Positions 16,379-25,323 of a stretch of DNA of 33,697 nt are shown piece by piece (position 1 is the first letter of the stretch; each line of letters begins with the position of its first letter). The position numbers were made by a program, and so were the translations under genes. Under the pieces are notes generated by a model. That model was not told the origin of the DNA, did not search any database, and saw nothing but the letters and a program-made list of their open reading frames with translations. The DNA lies in assembly GCA_020846275.1 (NCBI GenBank), contig JADLEG010000078.1, positions 1 through 33,697 on the forward strand, given 5' to 3'. The DNA is from Alphaproteobacteria bacterium. GTDB lineage: Bacteria; Pseudomonadota; Alphaproteobacteria; JAEULC01.

Positions 16379-17695
16379 CTAGGGGGCGGGCTTGCCCACG
16401 CCGCGGGCCTGAAGCGCCTTCAGCACGGCGTCGGAATAGAGGTCGATGCCCTTGGCATTGGGATGCCAGTCCTGCGGCGACGCGACGTAGGGTTTGAAGT
16501 CCTTGATCGGCATCGGCAGGTATTCCAGCAGGTTGACGGACTTGGTGCCGACGATCGCCTCGAGGCTGCGCACCAGGCCGCTGCCCTGTTTCTCGGTGGT
16601 CGCGCCGGCGCGGTTCCACAGGTACTGCCTGCCGGATTCGATCTCCGGCAGGACCGGGAAGTGGATCAGGACCGGCTTCGCGCCGGTAGCGAGCACCCGC
16701 GCCGCCGCGTCCACGAACCGCTGGTCGCCTTGATAGGTCTCGTCGTCGATCAGCACGTATCCGACGCGCCGCGAGCGCACGCCCGTTTCATGGAACGTGT
16801 CGGCATGGACGATGCGGTTGTAGAGATAGGACCACCGCGGCGACCACAGGTCGACATCCTTGGGATCCACGATCTGGCGCGCGTTCTCGTGGCGGATCGT
16901 ATTGTATTGGCGCACGAGCTCCTGCACCAACGGGTCTTCGCGCGCGACCGCGCGGTCGCCGGCCTGCAGCCTCGCCGTCATGCGGTCGCACCACGCGCGC
17001 GTAATGCCGGGGTTGATGAGTCCCAGCTCGTTCGTGCTGGTATTGGGGCCGGGTTCGATGCCTTCGTCGGGCTCCATGGCCATGATGAAGCGCCAGAAGC
17101 CGCGCACCTCCTTGATGACGCGCCAGGCGCGCGGCCGCACCAGGTCGTTGGTGATGTAGGCGAAGATCACGTAGTCCGGCCGCCATATCGGCACCTCGCG
17201 CGCGGCCAGGTCCATCATCTGCAGCAGGCCATAGGAATCGCGGCCGAAGTTGACGACATGCACGGACCGGCCGGTAGCGGCCGCCAGCTTGCGCTGCAGC
17301 AGGTTGGGCCAGGTATCGCCGTCGAAATGCATCGTGGCGAAGCTGTCGCCGAACACCAGGATGCGGATCTCGGCCGCGTCGTAGGAGCCGATGACGGTGC
17401 CGATATTGCCCTGCTCGTTAGCCATCACGATGGGCGGCGTGCAGTACGCGAAGGCGCCCTTGTCCACATAGGCGGTCCAATAGGACAGGTTCGCGATGTA
17501 GCCGAACCCCGCGTCGCGGTCGAAGCGCCATGGCGGCGCGTTGTAGATGCCGAAGCTGGGATTGGGATCGTCGACCACCGGCGCCGCGAGCGCGTGCAGC
17601 TTCACGGACAGCCAGACGCGATAGGCGGCTTCGGCGCCGACGAGCCCGACGGCGAGCGAAGCCGCCAGCAGGAGGAGATTGGCATAGCGGCGCAG
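16379..17695 (-). CDS. SGNH/GDSL-type hydrolase with N-terminal membrane anchor, apparent CTG start
   Basis: The catalytic core is clear: block I FGDSFATM (nucleophile serine), block II-like NFGRDSYG, block III-like YITND and block V DWHPNAKG (Asp and His). This is an SGNH hydrolase, usually an esterase, lipase or acyl-group-modifying enzyme. The first in-frame standard start is GTG at 17605, which leaves no export signal. The frame stays open upstream and encodes RRYANLLLLAASLAVGLVGA, a textbook signal anchor, just before that GTG. No ATG, GTG or TTG precedes it before the stop. A CTG at 17695 with GGAG 8 bases upstream fits best, giving 438 residues (408 from the GTG). Serine, Asp and His are S118, D409 and H411 in the long numbering. 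It lies 126 bases upstream of the TAXI gene, on the same strand. Confidence 0.8.
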   Translation of the reverse strand: MRRYANLLLLAASLAVGLVGAEAAYRVWLSVKLHALAAPVVDDPNPSFGIYNAPPWRFDRDAGFGYIANLSYWTAYVDKGAFAYCTPPIVMANEQGNIGTVIGSYDAAEIRILVFGDSFATMHFDGDTWPNLLQRKLAAATGRSVHVVNFGRDSYGLLQMMDLAAREVPIWRPDYVIFAYITNDLVRPRAWRVIKEVRGFWRFIMAMEPDEGIEPGPNTSTNELGLINPGITRAWCDRMTARLQAGDRAVAREDPLVQELVRQYNTIRHENARQIVDPKDVDLWSPRWSYLYNRIVHADTFHETGVRSRRVGYVLIDDETYQGDQRFVDAAARVLATGAKPVLIHFPVLPEIESGRQYLWNRAGATTEKQGSGLVRSLEAIVGTKSVNLLEYLPMPIKDFKPYVASPQDWHPNAKGIDLYSDAVLKALQARGVGKPAP

Positions 17696-17980
17696 GGGCG
17701 GTGCTCCGGTCTTGCACGCGCCCGCGCGGGCGCTGCCGGTTAACGATTGACCCCCAATCTACCGCAGGCCCCCCGGCGTTGGCGAGCCGCAACGGGTTGA
17801 TATCAGGCCGCTTTGCCGGCCGCATCGGCGCCGTTCGGTCAAGGGCGGTCCGGGCCGGCCCGGTCAAGTCTTGCCGTCCCGGGCGGCCCGGCATCAACCG
17901 GTTGTAAACCATCTGTGCCCTATCAGTTCTTGTTCGGAATTTTCCAATGCGGCCGGCTCCGCGCGCGGCCCGAGGCAAGC

Positions 17981-20152
17981 ATGGCGATCGAGGATACCTC
18001 CGCCGATCCGACGCATAGAATGACCTCGATCGGCCGCATCATGGTGAGCCTGCGTTTCAGCATGCTCACCGTGTCGCTGGTGACGGTGCTGGCGACCGCG
18101 GCGGCGGTGCATCTTCCCTGGACCTGGATCTCGCGCGCCAATATCGGCGACATGGCCGGCCAGTTGAACGCCGAAATCATCGGCGGCATCAGCCGCGAGG
18201 TCGACCGGCTGTTCGAATCGACCGTCAACACCCAGGCGGCGCTGGAGCAGATCCTGTCCAGCAACACGGTCGCGCTCAACGATCCCAAGCGGCGCAACCA
18301 GCTGTTGTTCGCGCTGCTGCGCGCCAATCCGCATTTCTCGTGGGTCAGCTTTGGCGCGCAGAACGGCGACTTCTTCGGCGCGCAGCGCCGCGAGGACCGG
18401 AGCTTTCGCGTGGTCGAAAGCACCTGGGACTCCAACCTCGACATGGCGACGCGGCGCGAGGACTACTATGTCGGCGACGATAGCCGCATCTTCTACACGC
18501 AGACCAAGACCAAGGAGAGCGACTACTACGCGCCGGCGCGCCAGTGGTACCACCGCGCGATCGCCAATCCGCAGAAGCATGTGTGGACCGACGTGTACAT
18601 TTTCTCGGCGAACGGCAAGCCGGGCATCAACACGTCGATCGCGCTGGACGTCGAAGGCCAGCGCGTCGGCGTGGTCAGCATCGCGATCGAGCTCGACCGC
18701 ATCTCGCGCTACCTGCGCGACTTGACGATCGCCCAGCGCGGCGAAGCCTTCATCGTCAGCCAGAAGGGCGAGATGATCGCCTTCCGCGACGTGGGCGAAG
18801 TGGCCAAGGTGGTCGACAACGAGGATCGCGACGGCGCGCTGAAGCAGTTGCGCGATTCCCACCATCCCGCGCTGGTGATCGCGCGCGAGGCGATGGCGGC
18901 GGGCGGCGTGCAGCTCGACGCGATCAACGAGCCGCGGCGCCTTTCCTACACCCAGCCGGGCACCGGCGAGCGGTATTTCGTGACCGTCAAGCCGGCCAAC
19001 CGCCTGGACTGGCTGATCGCCACCGTGATTCCGGAATCGGACTTCCTGGCCGGCGTCGACCGCAACCTCGACCAGATCGCCTATACCGTGCTGGGCGTCG
19101 TGCTGTTCATCATGGCGCTGTCGATGGTCGTGGCGCGCGTGCTGTTCCTGACGCCGCTTTCGCGCATGATCGAGCAGACGCGCCTGATCGAGCGCTTCGA
19201 CCTCAATGCCGTCCGGCCGATCGACACGCGCATCAAGGAGATCGCGAGCCTGTCCGGCGCGCTGGTGCAGACGAGCCGCGGCCTTGCCGCGTTCCGCAAG
19301 TACATCGCGACCGACCTGGTGCGCGACTTGCTGTCCAAGGGCGTAGGCGCGCGGCTGGGCGGCGAGCGGCGCACGCTCACGATCCTGTTCATGGACCTGG
19401 CCGGCTTCACCACGCTGACCGAGCGCATGGGGCACCGCCTGCTGCCCTACCTGTCGGCCTATCTCAGCGGCATGACGCGCACGATCATGGACAACCGCGG
19501 CACGATCGACAAGTTCATCGGCGACGCGGTGATGGCGTTCTGGGGCGCGCCGGCCTGGAACGAAAACCACGCCGTCGACGCCTGCCGCTCGGCCCTGCAG
19601 TGCGTGCAGGTGATGAACGGGCTGCGCGAGAAATGGCGCGCCGAGGGCCGGCCCGACATGTATGCGCGCATCGGCGTCAATACCGGCCGCGTCGTCGTCG
19701 GCAACATCGGCAGCGACGAGCGGCTGGACTATACGGTGATCGGCGACCCGGTGAACCTCGCCAGCCGGCTCGAGGGCATGAACAAGGTCTACGGCACCAG
19801 CATCATCATCGGCCACAACACCTACGAGGAGGCGAAATACGACGTCGTCGTGCGCCGGCTGGACGCGGTGCAGGTCAAGGGCCGCGAGGAGCCGGTGTTC
19901 ATCTACGAGCTGCTGGACATGGCCGATCCCGAGAAGGACATCGTGCGTCCGGAATGGGTGCAGGTCTACGAAACCGGCCTCGACGCCTATGCGGATCGCG
20001 ACTGGACGCGCGCGCGCGACCTGTTCCGGCGCGCGATCGAGCTGCGGCCGGGCGGCGACGCGCCGGCGGCGCTGTTCGTCACGCGTTGCGATGCGAAGCT
20101 GGCGCCGCGTCTGCACGACGGGAAATCCGATTTCATCGCGGCGGCGGAATAG
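17981..20152 (+). CDS. Membrane-bound class III adenylate/guanylate cyclase with periplasmic sensor domain
   Basis: A 723-residue protein. A membrane helix near residues 25-48 is followed by a periplasmic sensor of about 315 residues resembling a double Cache domain, with WYHRAIANPQKHVWTDVY as its marker. A second helix (about 366-390) and a short HAMP-like segment lead to a class III cyclase catalytic domain from about 465. Catalytic residues are intact: metal aspartates D472 (FMDLAGF) and D515 (DKFIGD), base-selecting K511 and T585 (DYTVIGD), and transition-state N592 and R596 (NLASRLE). K and T at these places favour ATP, so it should make cAMP. The tail (ARDLFRRAIELRPGGDAPAALF) resembles a single TPR. 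The ATG at 17981 has GAGG upstream. It faces the PAS kinase operon. Confidence 0.93.
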   Translation: MAIEDTSADPTHRMTSIGRIMVSLRFSMLTVSLVTVLATAAAVHLPWTWISRANIGDMAGQLNAEIIGGISREVDRLFESTVNTQAALEQILSSNTVALNDPKRRNQLLFALLRANPHFSWVSFGAQNGDFFGAQRREDRSFRVVESTWDSNLDMATRREDYYVGDDSRIFYTQTKTKESDYYAPARQWYHRAIANPQKHVWTDVYIFSANGKPGINTSIALDVEGQRVGVVSIAIELDRISRYLRDLTIAQRGEAFIVSQKGEMIAFRDVGEVAKVVDNEDRDGALKQLRDSHHPALVIAREAMAAGGVQLDAINEPRRLSYTQPGTGERYFVTVKPANRLDWLIATVIPESDFLAGVDRNLDQIAYTVLGVVLFIMALSMVVARVLFLTPLSRMIEQTRLIERFDLNAVRPIDTRIKEIASLSGALVQTSRGLAAFRKYIATDLVRDLLSKGVGARLGGERRTLTILFMDLAGFTTLTERMGHRLLPYLSAYLSGMTRTIMDNRGTIDKFIGDAVMAFWGAPAWNENHAVDACRSALQCVQVMNGLREKWRAEGRPDMYARIGVNTGRVVVGNIGSDERLDYTVIGDPVNLASRLEGMNKVYGTSIIIGHNTYEEAKYDVVVRRLDAVQVKGREEPVFIYELLDMADPEKDIVRPEWVQVYETGLDAYADRDWTRARDLFRRAIELRPGGDAPAALFVTRCDAKLAPRLHDGKSDFIAAAE

Positions 20153-20161
20153 ACGCCCGCC

Positions 20162-20173
20162 TCCGTCGACGGA
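20162..20173. other. 12-bp perfect palindrome between convergent stops
   Basis: TCCGTCGACGGA fills half of the 21 bases between the cyclase stop (20152) and the response-regulator stop (20174). It may help end both converging transcripts, but it is short, has almost no loop and no T-run, so a terminator call would be weak. Confidence 0.3.
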
Positions 20174-20575
20174 CTAGTCGTTCATCAGTCCCGCAAGGAG
20201 TTTGCGCAGCTCCGCCGCCCGCACTGGCTTGCCGACCACGGCCGCGATCGTCAGCCCGCTCGCCGATCCCAGCGTCGCCGCCATGCGCGGGTACATGCCG
20301 TCAAGGCCGCTCATGATCAGCACCTTGGCCTTGGTTCCCTGCCGGGCCAGGAAGCGCAACAACTCGATGCCGTCAATCTCGGGCATGTTGATGTCGACGA
20401 TGATGACGTCGGCGTCCGCGCGCAGGACCGAGGCCTGGAACTCGGTCGGCCTGGTGTGCGGCTCGACCGCGAATCCCAGCGGTTCGGCGACGTCGCGAAC
20501 GAAGGCACCCAGATCCGCGTCGTCGTCCACCATCAACAACCGCTTCGGGATCGCCATCCTGTCAGTATCCGTCAC
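20174..20575 (-). CDS. Single-domain response regulator (receiver domain only)
   Basis: A 133-residue stand-alone receiver domain. The acidic pocket MVDDDAD, the phospho-acceptor D61 in VIIVDINMPEIDG, the switch serine in LIMSG and the lysine in VVGKPVRAAEL are all present, so it should be phosphorylated. There is no output domain; proteins like this relay phosphate or bind a target. The GTG at 20575 is 31 bases downstream of the hybrid kinase gene, with which it is surely co-transcribed. An ATG six codons later (20557) is an alternative start. The C-terminal helix ends in KLLAGLMND. Confidence 0.92.
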   Translation of the reverse strand: MTDTDRMAIPKRLLMVDDDADLGAFVRDVAEPLGFAVEPHTRPTEFQASVLRADADVIIVDINMPEIDGIELLRFLARQGTKAKVLIMSGLDGMYPRMAATLGSASGLTIAAVVGKPVRAAELRKLLAGLMND

Positions 20576-20605
20576 GTGCGCCGCGCGACCTTAGTCATTC
20601 GCAAG

Positions 20606-23600
20606 TCAGGTGTCGATGGCGGCCCGCACGGCACGCGCGAGGTCCGTCTTTCGATAGGGCTTGGGCAGCAGCGGCAGTCCCGGCGCGCGCTTGCCGATGG
20701 TTTCGAGCGCCGTGCCGGGAAATCCCGATGTCAGCAGGATCTTGACGCCGGGCCGGGCATCCCCCACCGCGCGCGCCAGGGCATAGCCGTCGAGCTTGCC
20801 GGGCATGACGACGTCGGTGAACAGCAGATCGATCGTCTGCGGTGATCGCAGCAGCAGCGCCAGCGCATCGTCGCCGCTGGCCGCGGCGACCACCCGATAG
20901 CCCAGCTCGGCGAGCTGCGTCATGGCGGTCTGCCGCACGGCCTCGTTGTCCTCGACCACCAGCACGGTCTCATTGCCGCCCGGCAGCTCCGCCGGCGCGG
21001 GCCGCGGCGCCTCCGCGGCTTGCGTCTGGTCGTGGGCGCGCGGCAGGTAGATGCGGACCGTGGTGCCGTGACCGAGTTCGCTGTAGATGTGGATATGGCC
21101 GCCGGACTGCGTGACGAATCCGTAGACCATGCTGAGCCCGAGCCCGGTGCCGTCGCCGGGCCCCTTGGTCGTGAAGAACGGCTCGAAGGCGCTCGCCTGG
21201 GCCTCGGGCGTCATGCCGGTCCCGGTATCGGATACCTCGATCAGCAGGTAGTCGCCGGGCCTGGCGGGCAGGTCGTCGCCGACGCCGACGTCGGTCAGGG
21301 TTATGTTGCTGAGCGCGACCGTCAGCGTCCCGCCCTTCGGCATCGCGTCGCGCGCGTTGTTCGCCAGGTTGACGATGCTGGAATTGAGCTGGTCCTGGTC
21401 GACCTCGGTCTTCCAGACGCCCGGGGCGGCGATGAACCTGATGGCGATGCGTCCCCCCAGCGTGTGCTCGAGCAGCCGAACCGTGTCCGCCACCGACGCC
21501 GCGGCATCCACGACCTTGGGCGCGAAAGGCTGGCGGCGGGCGAAGGCGAGCAGGCTGCGCGTCAGGTCGGCCGCGCGCGTGGCCCCGCGAAGCGCCGTCT
21601 GCACCTGGCGCAGGGCGCGCGGGTCGTTTGCCACGTCCTCCTGCAGCAGGTCGAGATTGCCGATGATGACCGCCAGGTAGTTGTTGAAGTCGTGCGCCAG
21701 GCCCCCGGTCAACTTGCCGATCGCCTCCATCTTCTGGGCTTCGCGGAGCTGGCGCTCGGTGCGGAGCTGCTCGGTCACATCGACGCCGATCGAGATGATG
21801 CCGCCGCTGCGCGCCTTGCTCTCGGACACGTGCAGCACACGGCCGTCCGGCAGATGCCGGACGATCGTCCGGCCGTCGGCCCTGCGGTGGCGCGCGATCC
21901 GCTCGACGATAAAGGCCTCCTTGTCCTCGCCCTCGGGAACGACGACGGCGCCGCGAGCGACCGCCGCCCTGAACATCTCCTCGAAGGTGGCGCCGATCCG
22001 GATCGCGTCCTTGATGTCGGCGTAATGGTCGACGAAATGGTGGTTGAACAGCACCACCCGGTCGTCGCGGTCGTACAGCAGCACGGCGTGTGCGATGCTT
22101 TCCAGCGCGTCGGCCATGTTCAGCCGCATCGCGGCGAGCTGCGCCTCGGCCGCCTTGAGCATCGTAACGTCTTGGACCGTGCCGATCACTTCGGTCGGAT
22201 GGTCGGGATCGCCGGCGACCGCCTCGGTGATTTCGACGATATCGCGCATCCCGCCATCGGGCCGCAGGATGCGATAGTCCAAGGGCGTGCCCAGCTTGCG
22301 CCGCTCGATGTAGTTGGCGAAGCCCGCACGTACGCGGGCGCGATCGTCGGGGTGCACGAAGCGTTCGATGTACGCATCATCCGCGATCGCGAGCTCCTCG
22401 GGTGCTACGCCGAAGACGGCGGCGGCGGCGGCGGAGTACTGGACCCGCCCGTCGGCCCACGACGCGTAGGGCGGGCCGGTCCATACCCAATGGCCCAGCT
22501 TCGCGATCCGTTGCGCGCGGGCGAGCTGGCGCTCGCTCGCGGCCAGCGCCTGCGTTCGCTCCCCGACGCGCTGCTCCAGCGTCGCGTTCAGCTCGCGCAG
22601 CGCACGCTCGGATTCCTTGCGCGCCGTGATGTCGATGTAGATCAGCATGACCCCGCCGTCGGGCAGCGGGTAGGTGCGCCGGATCAGGCTGCGTCCGTTG
22701 GGACGCGTGCGCTCGTATTCCTGCCGGGTGTGCATCAGCGGCAGGCGCCGGTCCGCCTCGACCTCGGGATCGTCGCAGGGACCGAACTCGCCGGCACGGG
22801 CCTGGGCGACGATCAACTCGCGCATGGACGCGCCGGCGCGCATCAGCGCGGGGTCGACGCCCGTGACGTCGGCCGCGCGGTCGTTCCACATCGCCAGCCG
22901 AAGGTCCTTGTCGAAGACCGCGATGCCCTCGCCCATGCCGGCGAAGGCGGTGAGCAGCAGGTCGGCCTGCTGCTGCAGCTCCTGTGCAGCCCGCTTGCGC
23001 TCGGTGATGTCGACATAGAGGGTCACGAAGCCGCCGCCGGGGATCGGGTTGCGCCGTATCTCCAGCGTGCGCCCGTCGGGGCGCGTCCGCTCGTGCAGCA
23101 GCGGCTTCGGCTGCCATAGCTCCTTGACGTCGCGATCCGCCTCGGCCTCGGCATCGACCGCGCCGAATTCTCCGGCCTTCGCGAGCGACACCACGATGTC
23201 GCGGACCGTCGCTCCCGGCCGCGCCACGGCGCGGTCGACGCCGGTCGTTTCGAGGAAGCGCTCGTTCCACGCCACCAGGCGCAGGTCCTTGTCGACGACC
23301 GAGATGCCTTCGCCCATGTTGTCGAGGATCGTTCGCATCAGGGTGGCCTGGCGGGCCAGCGCCTGTTCGCGCTGTCTTGCTTCGGTGGTGTCGCGATAGA
23401 GCGATACCCAGCCGCCGCCCTCGATCGCGGCGATCCGCGCCTCCACCCAGCGGCCTGTCTTCAACTGCCGCTCGTAGCCAAACGATTGGACGGTGGCCAG
23501 GCGGCGGCGGACCGCTTCCTGGCGCTCGCGCACCAACACCTCCGGATCGCCCGGGCCATACTCGCCGCGCCGCGCCATCTCCAGGAGCGGATAGTAGACC

Positions 23601-24580
23601 GGGTCCGGCGCAGTCATGCAGGCCTGCTTGTCGAGATCGAATATCTCGAAGAGCCGGTCGTTCTGTATGTAAAGCGTGACCTTGTCGTCGACTACGCGCA
23701 CGCCATCCGGCATTGCCATCAGCATGGCGTCGAGAACGCGGTTCCGGCTTTCCATCGCCGCCTGGGTCTCGACCAGCTCGGTCACGTCGCGGCCCGCGCC
23801 GCGATAGCCCAGGAAGGCGCCGGCATCGTCGAAGCGCGGCTCGCCGCTGATCGCGCACCAGCGCATGCTGCCGACGCCGACCAGGATGCGGCAGTGCAGG
23901 TCGCGGAACGGGCTGCGCCGGCGCATCGCGTCGTCGAGGGCGGCGATGCGCGGCAGTTCGCCGGGATCGTGCGCCGCCACCTCGCTCCAGCGGCGACCGA
24001 AGAAGGTCGCGAAGTCGAAGCCGATATGCTGGCCGTCGGACGAGAAATAGGTGAAGCGGTCCTCGCGGTCGGTTTCCCATAGCCATTCCGACGCGATCCG
24101 CGCGAAATCGGCGAAGCGCCGCTCGCTCGCCACCAGTTCGGCGGTCCGCGCATGGACCTGACGCTCCAGCAGCAGGTTCACCTCGCGCTCGGCGCGTTCC
24201 AGCCGGTGCTTGTAGAGCGCGGCCTGGATGCTGGCGTGCAATTCGCGCTCGGTGAACGGCTTGGCGATACAGCCGAACGACCCGGCCTCGGTGTGCGGCC
24301 GCAGCCGTGCATCGTCCGGGCTGGGGGCCAGGAAGACCACCGGCACATCGCCGCGCTCCCGCAGCCGCGCCGCCGTCTGCGCCCCGTCCATCGCGCCGGC
24401 AAGGTCCGTATCCATCAGCACGAGGTCGGGATGGGCGTCGGCGATGCGCGCCAGCGCGTCCTCGCCGCATCGCGCCCCGCCGCAGGCGGCATAGCCCAGG
24501 CGCGTCAGGCGGTCCGCGATGCCGTCCCCGTCGGCGGCCTCGGCCGCGACCACGAAGATGCGCGCCTGGTTCGCGTTCAC
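20606..24580 (-). CDS. Cytoplasmic hybrid sensor histidine kinase with six PAS domains and receiver domains at both ends
   Basis: A 1324-residue protein with no membrane segment. Order: an N-terminal receiver (about 8-122, D57 in LVLMDTDL); a coiled linker; six PAS domains starting near 155, 285, 415, 540, 690 and 820 (several end in the usual DITERK or DVTE pattern); a dimerisation/phosphotransfer helix with H963 in GLAHDFNNYL; an ATP-binding domain (NLANNARDAM, DTGTGMTPE, GTGLGLSMVYG); and a C-terminal receiver with D1256 in LLFTDVVMPG. It is a phosphorelay kinase sensing intracellular cues. PAS 3 and 4 are clearly related to each other. The start is GTG at 24580 with GGAG upstream. The acidic pocket of the first receiver is degenerate. 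The downstream single-domain regulator is a natural partner. The 253 bases upstream, to the tRNA, show no gene. Confidence 0.93.
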   Translation of the reverse strand: MNANQARIFVVAAEAADGDGIADRLTRLGYAACGGARCGEDALARIADAHPDLVLMDTDLAGAMDGAQTAARLRERGDVPVVFLAPSPDDARLRPHTEAGSFGCIAKPFTERELHASIQAALYKHRLERAEREVNLLLERQVHARTAELVASERRFADFARIASEWLWETDREDRFTYFSSDGQHIGFDFATFFGRRWSEVAAHDPGELPRIAALDDAMRRRSPFRDLHCRILVGVGSMRWCAISGEPRFDDAGAFLGYRGAGRDVTELVETQAAMESRNRVLDAMLMAMPDGVRVVDDKVTLYIQNDRLFEIFDLDKQACMTAPDPVYYPLLEMARRGEYGPGDPEVLVRERQEAVRRRLATVQSFGYERQLKTGRWVEARIAAIEGGGWVSLYRDTTEARQREQALARQATLMRTILDNMGEGISVVDKDLRLVAWNERFLETTGVDRAVARPGATVRDIVVSLAKAGEFGAVDAEAEADRDVKELWQPKPLLHERTRPDGRTLEIRRNPIPGGGFVTLYVDITERKRAAQELQQQADLLLTAFAGMGEGIAVFDKDLRLAMWNDRAADVTGVDPALMRAGASMRELIVAQARAGEFGPCDDPEVEADRRLPLMHTRQEYERTRPNGRSLIRRTYPLPDGGVMLIYIDITARKESERALRELNATLEQRVGERTQALAASERQLARAQRIAKLGHWVWTGPPYASWADGRVQYSAAAAAVFGVAPEELAIADDAYIERFVHPDDRARVRAGFANYIERRKLGTPLDYRILRPDGGMRDIVEITEAVAGDPDHPTEVIGTVQDVTMLKAAEAQLAAMRLNMADALESIAHAVLLYDRDDRVVLFNHHFVDHYADIKDAIRIGATFEEMFRAAVARGAVVVPEGEDKEAFIVERIARHRRADGRTIVRHLPDGRVLHVSESKARSGGIISIGVDVTEQLRTERQLREAQKMEAIGKLTGGLAHDFNNYLAVIIGNLDLLQEDVANDPRALRQVQTALRGATRAADLTRSLLAFARRQPFAPKVVDAAASVADTVRLLEHTLGGRIAIRFIAAPGVWKTEVDQDQLNSSIVNLANNARDAMPKGGTLTVALSNITLTDVGVGDDLPARPGDYLLIEVSDTGTGMTPEAQASAFEPFFTTKGPGDGTGLGLSMVYGFVTQSGGHIHIYSELGHGTTVRIYLPRAHDQTQAAEAPRPAPAELPGGNETVLVVEDNEAVRQTAMTQLAELGYRVVAAASGDDALALLLRSPQTIDLLFTDVVMPGKLDGYALARAVGDARPGVKILLTSGFPGTALETIGKRAPGLPLLPKPYRKTDLARAVRAAIDT

Positions 24581-24833
24581 TGCAGGGACTCCGGGGGAAG
24601 CTGACGGATGGGCATCGAAGGATCGGACCTGGTTGCTGGGGGCGTCCGCGTTCCGGTGGCCCTGCCTGCGGGCGAGCCGGGGATTCCACGGTACGAATGG
24701 ACTGCCGCCACGCTATCAAGAATAGGTTAATACTCTGCCGCCGAGCGAAATTTGAGGGCGTCTCGACGAGAAACGGGTTGGCCGTCACAATTGCGCCGAT
24801 CGCCATCGCGGGCAATCGCCGGCCGGTTGAAAA

Positions 24834-24908
24834 TGGTGCCGCCGGGGTGAATCGAACACCCGACCCCACCCTTACCAAGGGTGTGCTCTACCTCTGAGCT
24901 ACGGCGGC
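24834..24908 (-). tRNA. tRNA-Thr (anticodon GGT)
   Basis: On the minus strand all tRNA parts are present in 75 bases. The acceptor stem GCCGCCG pairs with CGGCGGC. The D arm is GCTC/GAGC with loop AGAGGTA. The anticodon stem CACCC/GGGTG holds loop TTGGTAA, with anticodon GGT. The T arm is GGGTG-TTCGATT-CACCC. The discriminator is A and CCA is encoded at 24836-24834. GGT reads ACC and ACU threonine codons. Confidence 0.97.
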
Positions 24909-24911
24909 GCC

Positions 24912-24959
24912 TCAAGCGGCCCGACCCGGCCGCGAAACGGCCGCGATCCGGCCGCTTGA
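24912..24959. repeat. Inverted repeat with inner hairpin in the tRNA-Thr leader
   Basis: TCAAGCGGCC at 24912-24921 is matched by its perfect reverse complement GGCCGCTTGA at 24950-24959. Inside, GGCCG (24928-24932) and CGGCC (24938-24942) form a second small hairpin. The element starts 3 bases before the mature 5' end of the tRNA, within the likely precursor leader. It could shape RNase P processing or form a small stem in the leader. Confidence 0.55.
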
Positions 24960-24969
24960 ACGGGGCGGG

Positions 24970-24998
24970 ACCATAGTATAGGCCCCAAAGGGGCGCAA
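24970..24998 (-). promoter_or_regulatory. Likely promoter of tRNA-Thr
   Basis: On the minus strand TTGCGC (24998-24993) and TATGGT (24975-24970) are 17 bases apart. TATACT overlaps the -10 at 24980-24975. It is the only AT-rich spot in the 145 bases upstream of the tRNA. Transcription would begin roughly 55 bases before the mature 5' end. Confidence 0.42.
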
Positions 24999-25053
24999 GC
25001 GCGCCCCGGCGCGGCCCTATTGCCGCCGCAAGCCTCTGGCAGCATCCGACGCC

Positions 25054-25266
25054 ATGGACAACGACGCGCCCGACAAGCCGACCCTCACCCCGCGCGCCAA
25101 GCGCGAGGCGGCCGATCGCCGCTTGCGCCAGGCCAAGGCCCTGCGCGCGAATCTGGTTCGCCGCAAGGCGCAGGACCGGGCGCGCGACGAGCCGGGCGCG
25201 GCCGCGGACGCCGCCGCCGGACCGTTGGAAAACAAGGACGAATCCATCAACAGGGGCGGCGCTTGA
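25054..25266 (+). CDS. Small basic protein of unknown function
   Basis: A 70-residue hydrophilic protein, rich in Arg, Lys and Ala, starting MDNDAPDKPTLTPRAKREAA and continuing with helix-forming RRLRQAKALRANLVRRKAQ. It has no signal peptide, membrane helix or cysteine. Short proteins of this kind (LTPRAxxEAxxRR, then LRxNLxRRKxQ) occur beside dcd and murA in other alphaproteobacteria to my recollection, which supports it as a real gene. It lies 57 bases before dcd on the same strand. Its role is unknown; binding to nucleic acid or the ribosome is only suggested by the charge. Confidence 0.7.
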   Translation: MDNDAPDKPTLTPRAKREAADRRLRQAKALRANLVRRKAQDRARDEPGAAADAAAGPLENKDESINRGGA

Positions 25267-25323
25267 GGCAGGGGTGCCCCTCCGCTACAAACCGGACCAT
25301 CAACCCAAGGGGGAAAAAGCTCG

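Noticed and set aside
24834..24908. tRNA-Thr as an integration site for a mobile island
   Set aside because: No integrase, no partial tRNA duplicate and no change of gene style on either side.
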